A DNA stretch of 64,000 nucleotides from Streptomyces beigongshangae (GCF_019710745.1 NZ_JAHKJW010000019.1:87211-151210); one strand, 5' to 3'. Counted from the stretch's first letter, positions 50,716 to 59,047 are shown. Notes: generated by a model not told the origin, from the letters alone. Translations and numbers: made by a program.

Positions 50716-51093
50716 TCACAGCCGGCGCAGCGCCTCCGGCCAGCTCAGCGGGAGTTCGTCCGCCCGTACGGTCCAGGTCGCGAACTTCGCGTCCCGCATC
50801 TGCGTGCCGAGGCCCCGGGCGGTCGGCGCGTGGGTGCCGGAGCGGGCGAATGCCTTGAGCGCGGCGGGCGACTCCCAGGCGGACAGGGTCCAGAAGGTCC
50901 GCTTGAAGGGCGCGGCCTTCAGGGTGGCCCCGTACGCCCCGGGCGCCCTGCTCACCTGCCGCCAGACACCCGGTGTCCCGGCGAGGAACCTCAGCGCCCC
51001 CCAGAGGGTGCGGGTCTCGAAACGGGAGGCGAAGACGTGCACATCGGCGTCCTGGGGCGGGGTGTTCGGCACGGTCCAGGGAAGAGTGGGCAC
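50716..51093 (-). CDS. small monooxygenase-like protein (DUF3291-type)
   Basis: A 125-residue protein (MPTLPWTVPNTPPQDADVHVFASRF) with the ferredoxin-like alpha/beta-barrel pattern of antibiotic-biosynthesis or spheroidene-type monooxygenases (FWTLSAWESPAALKAFARSGTH; ATWTVRADELP). It lies downstream of the MFS exporter gene, 102 nt apart. Substrate unknown; the family call is moderate. Confidence 0.6.
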   Translation of the reverse strand: MPTLPWTVPNTPPQDADVHVFASRFETRTLWGALRFLAGTPGVWRQVSRAPGAYGATLKAAPFKRTFWTLSAWESPAALKAFARSGTHAPTARGLGTQMRDAKFATWTVRADELPLSWPEALRRL

Positions 51094-51195
51094 AACGGTC
51101 TCCTTTCGGAAGGTGCGAGAGGTGCGAGAGGCGTGGGGGGCGCAGAAGGTGCGGGAAGGGTGGGAGGGGCGGAGCCGGGAGGCGGGATTCCGGAC

Positions 51196-52647
51196 TCAGT
51201 GCGCGGCCGTCTCCGGTACCGGTGCGGGTGCCGCCGCGCCCTTCCCCGGCGCGGCCGTCCGTCGGCGCCCCGGTATGTACAGCGCGGCGGCGCCCGCCAC
51301 GGCCACCGCGGCGGCGCCGACCCACAGGGCGGGCCGGAGGCCGTCCACGAAGGTCTGCGCGCTCTCGTAGCCGCCCCGGGAGGAGAAGATCGAGGCCATC
51401 ACCGCGATGCCGAGCGCCCCGCCGACCTCACGCAGCGCGTTGTTCGCGCCGGACGCGATCCCCTGCTCCTGCGGCAGGACACTGGACATGACCAAGCTGG
51501 AGGCGGGGGCGAAGTACAGGGACATCCCGATGCCGCTGATGACCAGGGCGGGCAGCTGCGCGGCGTACGACGTGTCGGCCTCGACCACGAGAGCGAACCA
51601 GCCGAGCCCGGCGGCCTGCAGGAACAGGCCCGTCGCGACGACCGGGCGACCGCCGATCCGGTCCGACAGATAACCCGCGAGGGGTGCGACGAGCATCGGC
51701 ATACCGGTCCACGGCAGCATGCGCAGGCCCGCTTCGGTGGGCGAGTAGCCGAGCACGCCCTGCAGGTACTGGCTGAGCAGGAAGATCGAACCGAACATGC
51801 CGAGGAACATCAGCAGGCTGGCCGCGTTGATGCCGGCGAAGGCGCGGCTGCGGAAGAGCCGCATCGGGAGCATCGGGTTCCTGGCGCGTATGCCGTGGAA
51901 CACGAAGCCGGCGAGCAGGGACGCGCCCGCGAACAGGGCCAGCAGCACCAGGCCGTCGCTCCACCCGACGACGGGCGCGCGGACCAGCCCGTACACGATC
52001 CCGAAGAGGCCGCCGCTGGCGAGCAGGGTGCCGCGGATGTCGAGCGGGGCGCCGGTGCCGAACGACTCCGAGAGGCGCAGCCGGGCGAGCGGCAGCAGGG
52101 CGAGGCCCAGCGGGACGTTCAGCCAGAAGATCCACTGCCAGGACAGGTGTTCGGTGAGGCTGCCCCCGATGAGCGGTCCCGAGGCGACCGCGAGACCGTT
52201 GACGGCACCCCAGATGCCGTACGCCGTTCCGCGCCTGGCGGCCGGAACGGCGGCCGTGAGCAGGGTCAGCGTCAGCGGCATCATGATGGCCGCGCCGACG
52301 CCCTGCACCGCGCGGGCGGCGATCAGCGCGTCGATGCCGGGCGCCATGGCCGCCGCGGCGGACGCTCCGGTGAAGACGGTGATGCCGACGAGGAAGAGCC
52401 GGCGACGGCCGAACCGGTCCCCGAGGGCCGCGCCGAACATCAGCAGTACGGCGAAGGTGAGCGTGTAGGCGCTCACGGTCCATTCCAGGTCGTCGAGCTC
52501 TCCCCCGAAGTCCTGTCGGATCGAGGGCAGGGCGGTGGTGACGACGAGGTTGTCGAGGGCCGCCATGAATCCGGCGACACCGGTGATGACGAGGGCCCAG
52601 ACGGCTCCCCCGCGACGTTCGGCCGGTGACGGCAGCTGCTGTGACAT
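51196..52647 (-). CDS. MFS drug efflux transporter (DHA2, EmrB/QacA-type)
   Basis: A 483-residue membrane protein with about 14 hydrophobic helices. The MFS motif A loop is DRFGRRRLFLVG and motif C is SGPLIGGSLTEHLSWQWIFWLNVPLG. The N-terminus (MSQQLPSPAERRGGAVWAL) and the Pro/Ala-rich C-terminal tail are cytoplasmic. A TetR gene is directly upstream on the same strand. An operator matching the one before the TetR gene lies 32 nt upstream of this start, so both are probably repressed together and induced by an exported compound. Confidence 0.93.
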   Translation of the reverse strand: MSQQLPSPAERRGGAVWALVITGVAGFMAALDNLVVTTALPSIRQDFGGELDDLEWTVSAYTLTFAVLLMFGAALGDRFGRRRLFLVGITVFTGASAAAAMAPGIDALIAARAVQGVGAAIMMPLTLTLLTAAVPAARRGTAYGIWGAVNGLAVASGPLIGGSLTEHLSWQWIFWLNVPLGLALLPLARLRLSESFGTGAPLDIRGTLLASGGLFGIVYGLVRAPVVGWSDGLVLLALFAGASLLAGFVFHGIRARNPMLPMRLFRSRAFAGINAASLLMFLGMFGSIFLLSQYLQGVLGYSPTEAGLRMLPWTGMPMLVAPLAGYLSDRIGGRPVVATGLFLQAAGLGWFALVVEADTSYAAQLPALVISGIGMSLYFAPASSLVMSSVLPQEQGIASGANNALREVGGALGIAVMASIFSSRGGYESAQTFVDGLRPALWVGAAAVAVAGAAALYIPGRRRTAAPGKGAAAPAPVPETAAH

Positions 52648-52678
52648 CGCTCCCCCAGTGGGTGGTCATAGGGTTCGG

Positions 52679-52696
52679 TTAGTTATTGATCACTAA
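52679..52696. promoter_or_regulatory. TetR operator upstream of the MFS gene
   Basis: The site TTAGTTATTGATCACTAA differs at three of 18 positions from the reverse complement of the site at 53439-53456. The outer TTAGT/CACTAA arms are shared. Confidence 0.75.
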
Positions 52697-52780
52697 TTTT
52701 CGAGCTCACGAAAAGGCGGTGTCCACCGCCTTGGTCCCGAGAGGCCCGACATCCGGACACCCGACGACCTCCGGGCACCC

Positions 52781-52844
52781 GGCGTCCGGAGGTCCCGGCG
52801 TCCGGAGGTCCCGGCGTCCGGGCGTTCCACCGTCCGGGCGTTCC
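52781..52844. repeat. short direct repeats between the TetR and MFS genes
   Basis: GGCGTCCGGAGGTCCC occurs twice in direct succession (52781 and 52797). CGTCCGGGCGTTCC occurs twice (52815 and 52831). No gene is seen in 52697-52859. Confidence 0.8.
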
Positions 52845-52859
52845 GGTGTTCTCGGCGCT

Positions 52860-53429
52860 TCAGTGTTCGAGTCGACCCTTGGTCCTCGCCGAGGGGTAGA
52901 GCCCCTCCCACACCCGGTGCCGAGGCGGAAAGCCCATGGCGACCAGGCAGTTGATGAGCATTCCATAGGCCATGAAGGTCGTGGTCTCGCTCACGTCGGC
53001 GCCGAGCGGCAGGTGGGCGGTGTCCCACAGCCGCATCCAGCCGGCCCGCACCGCCTCGCCGAGCTCGTGGTCACCGGCCTGCTCGGCCGCCGCCACCGCG
53101 ACGTACATCTGCATCTGCATGAGCAGCCGCTCCGGCTCCTCGGCGATGACCCTCGTGTACGCGTTCGCCATGGAGTGCAGGGCCTCCTCGCCCTCCAGTC
53201 CGTCGGATGCCTCCGCGAACGTGCGCCGGCTCTCCTCCAGGCAACGCTCGGCGGCCGCGAGGAAGATCGCCTTCTTGTCGGGGAAGAGCCGGAAGAGGTA
53301 CGGCTGCGAGACCCCCACGCGCTTGGCGATCGCCTCGGTGGAGGTGCCGTGGTAGCCGCTCCGGGCGAACTCGCTCATCGCCGCGCGAATGACGCTCTCA
53401 CGCCGTTCCTCTGCGCTCATCCTGACCAT
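52860..53429 (-). CDS. TetR/AcrR-family transcriptional repressor
   Basis: A 189-residue regulator. The N-terminal HTH lies at residues 12-58 (VIRAAMSEFARSGYHGTSTE, then RVGVSQPYLFRLFPDKKAIF). The C-terminal ligand domain ends near RHRVWEGLYPSARTKG. A palindromic operator overlaps its own promoter region 10 nt upstream of the ATG, and a near copy precedes the MFS gene, which indicates autoregulation plus control of the exporter. Confidence 0.93.
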   Translation of the reverse strand: MVRMSAEERRESVIRAAMSEFARSGYHGTSTEAIAKRVGVSQPYLFRLFPDKKAIFLAAAERCLEESRRTFAEASDGLEGEEALHSMANAYTRVIAEEPERLLMQMQMYVAVAAAEQAGDHELGEAVRAGWMRLWDTAHLPLGADVSETTTFMAYGMLINCLVAMGFPPRHRVWEGLYPSARTKGRLEH

Positions 53430-53438
53430 GCAATGAAG

Positions 53439-53456
53439 TTAGTGTCCAATCACTAA
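53439..53456. promoter_or_regulatory. TetR operator upstream of its own gene
   Basis: GTTAGTG and CACTAAC form perfect 7-bp arms with a 6-nt centre around this 18-bp core. It lies 10 nt before the TetR start codon. Confidence 0.8.
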
Positions 53457-53493
53457 CTACGTCAAGGGGGCAGTCGGTACGAGCGATACGAGT

Positions 53494-53523
53494 AAGGGGC
53501 GTCCGCAATGGCGGACGCCCCTT
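53494..53523 (-). terminator. hadAB terminator
   Basis: A perfect 13-bp stem (AAGGGGCGTCCGC and complement, AATG loop) lies 27 nt after the hadB stop. Confidence 0.85.
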
Positions 53524-53550
53524 GCTCCTGCCGCCGTTGGCCGCTCCCGG

Positions 53551-53979
53551 TCAGGCCAGCCGCACGACGGCCCGGGACATGCCCAGCACCTTCTGGCCCG
53601 CGCTCGTCGCGACGAGGTCGACGCGCACGGTGTTGTCGTCGAGCTTGGCGGCGACCTTGCCGCTGACCTCGATCGTGGCGCCCTCGTCGTCGTTCGGGAC
53701 GACGACGGGCTTGGTGAAGCGGACGCCGTACTCGACGACCGCACCAGGGTCGCCGGTCCAGTCGGTGACCACCCGGATCGCCTCGGCCATCGTGAACATG
53801 CCGTGCGCGATGACGTCCGGGAGACCGACCTCCTTGGCGAACCTCTCGTTCCAGTGGATCGGGTTGAAATCCCCGGAGGCGCCCGCGTACTGGACGAGCG
53901 TGGCGCGGGTCACGCCGAAGGACTGGGCCGGCAGCTCGGTGCCGACCTCGACGTCCTCGTACGAGATCTTCGCGGTCAT
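53551..53979 (-). CDS. MaoC-family dehydratase, HadB-like
   Basis: This is a hydratase/dehydratase of the hot-dog fold. ATG 53979 gives 142 residues (MTAKISYEDVEVGTELP). The catalytic Asp37/His42 motif is in YAGASGDFNPIHWNERFAKEVGL, followed by DVIAHGMFTM. In mycobacteria HadB pairs with HadA for long-chain 3-hydroxyacyl-ACP dehydration. The gene order here is the same, but the Streptomyces substrate is not established. A GTG at 53988 overlapping the hadA stop as GTGA is an alternative start. Confidence 0.88.
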   Translation of the reverse strand: MTAKISYEDVEVGTELPAQSFGVTRATLVQYAGASGDFNPIHWNERFAKEVGLPDVIAHGMFTMAEAIRVVTDWTGDPGAVVEYGVRFTKPVVVPNDDEGATIEVSGKVAAKLDDNTVRVDLVATSAGQKVLGMSRAVVRLA

Positions 53980-53984
53980 CTGTT

Positions 53985-54437
53985 TCACGCCTCCTCGGCC
54001 GCGCGGGACACGAGCTTGGTCCAGGCGGTCACCACGTGCTCGCCCGCCTCGTCGTGGACCTCGCCGCGGATGTCCAGGATGTCGTTGCCCGCCATCGACT
54101 TGATCGCCTCGATGGTGGACGTGACCGTGAGCCGGTCACCCGCGCGCACCGGACGCCGGTGGACGAACTTCTGGTCGCCGTGCACGACCCTGCTGTAGTC
54201 CAGGCCGAGCTGGGGGTCCCTGATGACCTGTCCCGCGGCCTTGAAGGTGATCGCGAACACGAACGTCGGCGGAGCGATCACATCGGGGTGGCCGAGGGTC
54301 TTGGCGGCCTCGGGGTCCGTGTAGGCGGGGTTCGCGTCCCCCACCGCCTCCGCGAACTCGCGGATCTTCTCCCGGCCGACTTCGTACGGATCGGTGGGCG
54401 GGTAGGACCGCCCCACGAAGGACTGGTCGAGCGCCAT
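53985..54437 (-). CDS. MaoC-like dehydratase, HadA-like (FAS1-type hot-dog)
   Basis: The 150-residue product (MALDQSFVGRSYPPTDPYEV) matches the non-catalytic partner subunit of mycobacterial (3R)-hydroxyacyl-ACP dehydratase: KIREFAEAVGDANPAYTD and PPTFVFAITFKAAGQ. It lacks the D-x4-H motif found in the next gene, so the two probably form an A/B heterodimer. Start ATG 54437 fits the family length. Confidence 0.88.
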   Translation of the reverse strand: MALDQSFVGRSYPPTDPYEVGREKIREFAEAVGDANPAYTDPEAAKTLGHPDVIAPPTFVFAITFKAAGQVIRDPQLGLDYSRVVHGDQKFVHRRPVRAGDRLTVTSTIEAIKSMAGNDILDIRGEVHDEAGEHVVTAWTKLVSRAAEEA

Positions 54438-54487
54438 CGGCTCGGCACCTCCTGAATCGCGCTGGTTCGCAGCTGGTGTCAACGACG

Positions 54488-54521
54488 CGAGGCCGCCCCC
54501 CGAAAGAAGGGGACGGCCTCG
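54488..54521 (-). terminator. rpmG terminator
   Basis: CGAGGCCG pairs with CGGCCTCG and continues inward through CCCC/GGGG with a mismatch; it lies 16 nt after the rpmG stop. hadA would need its own promoter or readthrough. Confidence 0.75.
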
Positions 54522-54536
54522 TGAACGAGCCTGGTG

Positions 54537-54701
54537 TTATCGCGTTTCGCGATGCGCGGTGTGCGAGTTGCAACGCGGGCAGTGCTTCTTCATCTCCAGT
54601 CGGTCCGGGTTGTTACGCCGGTTCTTCTTGGTGATGTAGTTCCGCTCCTTGCACTCCACGCAGGCCAGCGTGATCTTCGGGCGGACGTCGGTGGCAGCCA
54701 C
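54537..54701 (-). CDS. rpmG: 50S ribosomal protein L33 (zinc-binding form)
   Basis: A short gene of 54 residues from GTG 54701 ([20 protein letters not shown]) to TAA at 54537. CVEC and CPRC form the zinc ribbon, so this is the C+ type. AAGGAG lies 8 nt upstream of the GTG. It stands between tRNA-Met and hadA exactly as in mycobacteria. Confidence 0.96.
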
Positions 54702-54792
54702 GTGAGTGCTCCTTGACGGACGGATGGGACATGGATTAACGCATAACAGAGTAACCGATCGAAGGACCGACCCCGCAATCGGCTACCGTCAG

Positions 54793-54865
54793 TAGCGGTG
54801 ACCGGACTTGAACCGGTGACACAGCGATTATGAGCCGCTTGCTCTACCGACTGAGCTACACCGCT
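54793..54865 (-). tRNA. trnM: tRNA-Met (CAT, elongator type)
   Basis: A 73-nt cloverleaf with acceptor AGCGGTG/CACCGCT and anticodon CAT in the loop CTCATAA. The fully paired A1-T72 acceptor end and the lack of three G-C pairs in the anticodon stem argue against an initiator tRNA. The CCA end is not encoded. Confidence 0.93.
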
Positions 54866-54911
54866 GCGATGCGATCAGTTCCCGCCCTGCGACGGGAACC
54901 TTTCACACCAG

Positions 54912-54984
54912 AGCCCCAATACGGAATCGAACCGTAGACCTTCTCCTTACCATGGAGACGCTCTACCGACTGAGCTATTGGGGC
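54912..54984 (-). tRNA. trnT: tRNA-Thr (GGT)
   Basis: A 73-nt cloverleaf with acceptor GCCCCAA/TTGGGGC and anticodon stem TCTCC/GGAGA around loop ATGGTAA (anticodon GGT). It is 46 nt upstream of tRNA-Met, likely cotranscribed with it and rpmG. Confidence 0.95.
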
Positions 54985-55218
54985 GAGCGATGAAGACATT
55001 ACACGCTCGGCCGCCGATCGCCCAAATCCGTTTCGCGGCTCCTGCCCCGGCCCGTTCCCGGGCCCGTACGAACCCGTTCCACCGGCCCCACGGACACCGC
55101 TGACCACACCGGTACGACTATTTCGCTCCTCCTCGATGCGCGCGGATCGTCGCCCTAGGCTCGACTCACGCTGCGTGATCTTGCGTCTCCCGCGCGGCTC
55201 CCCAGTCACAGGAGTGCG

Positions 55219-56556
55219 ATGCCCGACAGCCAGCCGCAGCCGTACCGCTTCTCGTCGGGTTCATCGGGTCCTTCGGGCCCATCGGGTCCTTCGGGCCCGT
55301 CGTCCTCCTCGTCGGGGCTCCCGGGTCCGTCGGGGTCGTCCCCGTCGGGGTCGTCCGGACGCAGCGACGGCTCCGGGCTGCTGCTGTGCGGCGCGCGGCT
55401 CACCGACGGCCGCACCGTGGACGTGCGGCTGTCCGGCGGCCGGATCGAGGCAGTCGGCACGGCGGGCAGCCTCACGGCGCGCACCGCGCGCATGGACCTC
55501 TCCGGCCACCTGCTGCTGCCGGCTCCGGCCGAGCCCCACGCCCACAGCGACACGGCCCTGTCGGCCGACGGCGGGGGCCCGGCCCCGTACGCGGCGCGGG
55601 AGGTCCAGCGCCGTACGACCGAGGCCGCGCTCCTCCAGCTCGGGCACGGGGCAACCGCCCTTCGCTCGCATGTACGGGTGGGCGATGTGCAGGGGCTGGA
55701 GTCGATGGGGGCGGTGCTGCAGGCACGGCGCGCGCTGCGGGGACTGGTCGAACTGACGGTCGTGGCGATGCCCCGGGTACTGACCGGGCTCGCCGGGGCC
55801 GAAGGGCTGGCGATGCTGCGGGACGCGGTGAAGATGGGCGCCTCCGTGGTGGGCGGCTGCCCGGATCTGGACCCCGATCCGGCGGGCTACACGGAGGCGG
55901 TCCTGGAGGTCGCCTCGGAGCAGGGATGCCCGGTCGATCTGCATACGGACGGTGACGATCCGGCGCGACTGGCGCGGCTCGCGGCGATGGCGGGGGGCTT
56001 GCGGCCCGGCGTGACGCTCGGCCCTTGCGCGGGTCTGGGCCGGCTCCCCTCCGAGGTGGCCGCACGGTCGGCCGACCAGCTCGCCGCGGCCGGGGTGACC
56101 GTCGTCTGCCTGCCCCAGGGCGGCTGCTCCGGCGTGGACCGCCGCGGTACGGCCCCGGTACGGCTGCTGCGGGCGGCCGGGGTACGGGTCGCGGCCGGCA
56201 GCGGCGCCCTCAGGGACGTGTCGAACCCGGTGGGACGCGGGGATCCGCTGGAAGCGGCGTACCTGCTGGCCTCGCGGTACGGACTGCGGGCCGCCGACGC
56301 GTACGGGGCGGTGAGTTCGTCGGCCCGGGCGGCGCTCGGGCTGCCCGAGGTGCGGGTGGAGGCCGGTTTTCCGGCGGAGCTGCTCGCGGTGCGCGGGGAC
56401 CGGCTCGACGCCGCGCTGTCGCTGGCGTACAGCCGGATCGTGGTGCACCGGGGGCGGGTGGTGGCACGGACGAGCGCGGTGCGGGAGTACTGCGGCTCGG
56501 CGGCGGCCGTGGCGCTGGACCTGCCCCGGCAGGGACGGACCGGCGGGGCGTCGTGA
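55219..56556 (+). CDS. amidohydrolase-fold protein, probably catalytically impaired
   Basis: A 445-residue protein related to cytosine-deaminase-type amidohydrolases. The first 55 residues are a Ser/Gly/Pro low-complexity tail of GPSG repeats. The barrel keeps the HxH pair (EPHAHSDTA) and one His in VDLHTDGDD. The usual strand-6 His is missing (GPCAGLG), the catalytic Glu after the strand-5 His is replaced, and the strand-8 metal Asp is Gly (AAGSGALRDVSNP). It may therefore bind a ligand without classical deamination. It stands alone, downstream of the two tRNA genes on the opposite strand. Confidence 0.78.
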   Translation: MPDSQPQPYRFSSGSSGPSGPSGPSGPSSSSSGLPGPSGSSPSGSSGRSDGSGLLLCGARLTDGRTVDVRLSGGRIEAVGTAGSLTARTARMDLSGHLLLPAPAEPHAHSDTALSADGGGPAPYAAREVQRRTTEAALLQLGHGATALRSHVRVGDVQGLESMGAVLQARRALRGLVELTVVAMPRVLTGLAGAEGLAMLRDAVKMGASVVGGCPDLDPDPAGYTEAVLEVASEQGCPVDLHTDGDDPARLARLAAMAGGLRPGVTLGPCAGLGRLPSEVAARSADQLAAAGVTVVCLPQGGCSGVDRRGTAPVRLLRAAGVRVAAGSGALRDVSNPVGRGDPLEAAYLLASRYGLRAADAYGAVSSSARAALGLPEVRVEAGFPAELLAVRGDRLDAALSLAYSRIVVHRGRVVARTSAVREYCGSAAAVALDLPRQGRTGGAS

Positions 56557-56785
56557 GGCGGTCGGCGCGTACGCGCGGGCGGGACATCGTGACGCAGGCG
56601 ACGCGTACACCGTACGCGGGGGCGGGGGCGGGGGCGGGGCGTCATGGCGCGGTTGACGCGGCGTCGACACGTACGCACCGGCACGCGCGCGTGGAGCGTA
56701 CGCACCGGCCACGCGCGCGTGAAGGAAGTCGTGGAGGAGTTTTTGCCTCCACGCGCGCGAGGTGTGCGAGGGGGCGGGCGGTGCG
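56557..56785. repeat. palindrome-rich gap with a terminator
   Basis: CACGCGCGCGTG-type palindromes occur three times and GCGTACGCACCGG twice, next to a GGGGGC run. A hairpin CGTGGAGG/CCTCCACG at 56730-56753 lies 33 nt beyond the lipoprotein stop and could terminate both converging genes. No gene is seen. Alternating CG tracts of this kind can adopt Z-DNA. Confidence 0.6.
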
Positions 56786-57913
56786 TCAGAAACCGCCCAT
56801 CAGGCCGCTGGTGAACGGGTTGCCCGCGCGGCCGAACTCTCCCGTGGGCAGCTTCGTGGCGCCCGACGGGGCGCTGATGTCGCCGGCCTTCCCGAACGTG
56901 ATGACCAGCGGCAGCCTGCTCCCCTTCGCGTCGTCCGCGAGGGTGGCGAGGTCGACGGAGACGCGGGTCAGGTCGCCGTTCTTCAGGGAGAAGTCGACGG
57001 CGACCTTCTTGTCCGGGACCTTCTTGAGGTCCTTGTCCGTGGGCAGTTCGGCGCCCGCCGGGAGGTCGTCGGCCAGCGGCCGCAGCTTGCCGATGACACC
57101 GGTGAGCAGGTCGCGGAACGAGGCCCTGGCGACGATCTGCTCGACGCCGTCGGAGCCCTCCTTCTCGCTGAAGGTGACCTCGCGGGCGACGACCGACCGC
57201 ACGGCCTTGAGGATCTTCTGCTGGGTCCTGCTGTCGATCTCGTCGGCGGCACCGCCCTCGGAGTCCTTGCCGTCCTTGCCGGAGGCGTCCTGCGCGGCGC
57301 GTTCGAGTTCGCGGCTGTCGACCTCGGCCCACTTGCCTTCGAGTACCGGCGCGAACTCCTTCCCGCCCTCCGGGAGTTCGTCGGCGGTGGGCAGGGGGAA
57401 GCCCACGGCCTCGCCGAGCGCCTTCATGTCGACGCGGTAGTACGCGCGGTCGCCGACCATGCGGTACTCGGCCAGGACGCCGTCGGGCCCCGAGAACTCC
57501 ATCCCCGTGCCCACGATGTCCTTCTCACCCGAGTCGGCGAGCGGCTTGCGCGACTCGACGGACACCTTGACCCGTACCCCGCTGAGGAACTCCGCGAGCT
57601 CGGCCGGCATCGCGTCGTCCGGCCCCGCGCCGCCGGCCAGCTTCACCAGCGCGGACGGCTTGGCGTCGAGGCTCAGCTCGAAGCCGAGCGACTTCTTCCC
57701 GCCGAGGCCCTCGACGGCCCGGTCCACCTTCTGGCCGGCGGTGAGGTTCTCGACCGTGCCACAGGCGGCCACGCCGGCGAGCAGGACGGTGGCGCAGCCG
57801 GCCGCGGTGAGGGTCCTGCGTATCGCAGGGCTCTTACGGGTGGTGGGGTTCGTGCTCGTGGTGGTGATGACGGTCTCCTTATGACGCCTGGCGGCGTCCC
57901 CCTCGTACAGCAT
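56786..57913 (-). CDS. secreted lipoprotein (LppX/LprG-like), unusual start
   Basis: The mature protein follows lipobox LLAGVAAC and has the LolA-like strand pattern (KVDRAVEGLGGKKSLGFELSLDAKP; EYRMVGDRAYYRVDMKAL; GKWAEVDSRELERAA). It ends GNPFTSGLMGGF. A strong AAGGAG site stands 7 nt before an in-frame ATC (57868), exactly where an ATG is expected. The nearest regular start is ATG 57913, giving 375 residues with a 15-residue extension. Either translation begins at 57913 or the true ATG has mutated to ATC. Confidence 0.75.
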   Translation of the reverse strand: MLYEGDAARRHKETVITTTSTNPTTRKSPAIRRTLTAAGCATVLLAGVAACGTVENLTAGQKVDRAVEGLGGKKSLGFELSLDAKPSALVKLAGGAGPDDAMPAELAEFLSGVRVKVSVESRKPLADSGEKDIVGTGMEFSGPDGVLAEYRMVGDRAYYRVDMKALGEAVGFPLPTADELPEGGKEFAPVLEGKWAEVDSRELERAAQDASGKDGKDSEGGAADEIDSRTQQKILKAVRSVVAREVTFSEKEGSDGVEQIVARASFRDLLTGVIGKLRPLADDLPAGAELPTDKDLKKVPDKKVAVDFSLKNGDLTRVSVDLATLADDAKGSRLPLVITFGKAGDISAPSGATKLPTGEFGRAGNPFTSGLMGGF

Positions 57914-57988
57914 GATCATCAGTGAGACCCACGAGTCGTCCACAGGGTTGTGCGGCACGTGTGCCCCGATGGGCGTACGGTCGGAAAC

Positions 57989-58645
57989 ATGCGCATTGTC
58001 ATCGCTGGAGGTCATGGTCAGATCGCGCTGCGGCTGGAGCGGTTGCTCTCCGCGCGTGGTGACGAGGTGGCGGGAATCATCCGCCGAGCCGAGCAGGGCG
58101 ACGATCTGCGGGCGGCCGGCGCCGAGCCGGTGGTCTGCGATCTGGAGTCCGCCTCGGAGACCGAGGTCGCCGCGCATCTGCGGGGCGCGGACGCGGCGGT
58201 CTTTGCGGCGGGTGCGGGTCCGGGCAGCGGAGTGGACCGCAAGGACACCGTGGACCGGGGCGCCGCCGTGCTCTTCGCGGACGCGGCGGCCCGGGCCGGG
58301 GTGCGACGCCATGTGGTCGTGTCGTCGATGGGCGCGGATCCGGAGCATCCCGGGGACGACGTCTTCGACGCGTACCAGCGCGCCAAGGGCGAGGCCGACG
58401 CGTACGTCCAGGCCCACCGGGGCCTGGACTGGACGATCCTGCGCCCCGGCATGCTGACGAACGACGCGGGCACGGGCCTCATCCGCCTGGAGGCCGCCAC
58501 GGGGCGGGGCGCCGTGCCGCGCGACGACGTCGCCGCGGTCCTCGCGGAGCTGGTGGACACCCCGGCGACGGCCGGACTGACCCTGGAGCTGATCAGCGGC
58601 TCGACACCGGTGTCGGTGGCGGTGAAGTCGGTGGCGGGGAACTAG
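57989..58645 (+). CDS. NAD(P)-binding SDR-like protein (atypical, NAD(P)H-binding domain)
   Basis: The 218-residue product begins MRIVIAGGHGQIALRLERLL. GGHGQIA is the dinucleotide-binding glycine motif of NmrA/SDR-a5-like proteins. VVVSSMGAD and the YQRAKGEAD segment give the usual Ser and Tyr-x3-Lys. ILRPGMLTND matches the family. It is likely a reductase or epimerase of unknown substrate, divergent from the lipoprotein gene. Confidence 0.88.
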   Translation: MRIVIAGGHGQIALRLERLLSARGDEVAGIIRRAEQGDDLRAAGAEPVVCDLESASETEVAAHLRGADAAVFAAGAGPGSGVDRKDTVDRGAAVLFADAAARAGVRRHVVVSSMGADPEHPGDDVFDAYQRAKGEADAYVQAHRGLDWTILRPGMLTNDAGTGLIRLEAATGRGAVPRDDVAAVLAELVDTPATAGLTLELISGSTPVSVAVKSVAGN

Positions 58646-58652
58646 CCGACCC

Positions 58653-58735
58653 GAAGGCCGCGGTTCAGAAGACCCGAAGGCCCGAAGACCCGAAGGCCCG
58701 AAGAGCGAAAACTCAGCAGAGCCGAAGGTCAGAAG
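58653..58735. repeat. CCCGAAGGC-type short tandem repeats
   Basis: About eight imperfect copies of a 9-bp unit (CCCGAAGGC, CCCGAAGAC) follow the SDR-like gene and run into the end of the next small gene. Confidence 0.75.
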
Positions 58736-58941
58736 AGCGGGAGCTGGCCGGGGAACTCCGCCACGACGTACCCGTCCAGCGCCGGCTGTGCCGCACCGAG
58801 TTCCGCCTGTCTGCGTGACCCCGGGCAGGACACGAGTTCCCCGCTCCCCCGCGCCCCCGGCGGGTCGTGCCGGGCGAACCGCCCGGCGACGACGGCGATC
58901 TCGCGACGGCACTCGGGGCAGTTGCGGCGACGTGAGGACAT
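58729..58941 (-). CDS. small zinc-ribbon-like hypothetical protein
   Basis: A 70-residue frame from ATG 58941 (MSSRRRNCPECRREIAVVAG) with a CPEC pair near the start and one further Cys (SCPGS), ending AEFPGQLPLF. Ribosome-site support is weak, so it may be leaderless. Similar short CxxC proteins are common in Streptomyces. Function unknown. Confidence 0.5.
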   Translation of the reverse strand: MSSRRRNCPECRREIAVVAGRFARHDPPGARGSGELVSCPGSRRQAELGAAQPALDGYVVAEFPGQLPLF

Positions 58942-59047
58942 GGAACCAGCGTACGAACAAACCGGCGCACTCGGCCGTCGGCGTGTCCGCACCCTGCGCC
59001 GATCCGGCCCGCGATGCACCCGAACACGAAAGAACCCTTTCTCAGCG

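Noticed and set aside
54793..54865. CAT-anticodon tRNA as initiator tRNA or tRNA-Ile2
   Set aside because: The paired first base pair and the conserved place beside tRNA-Thr and rpmG favour elongator tRNA-Met.
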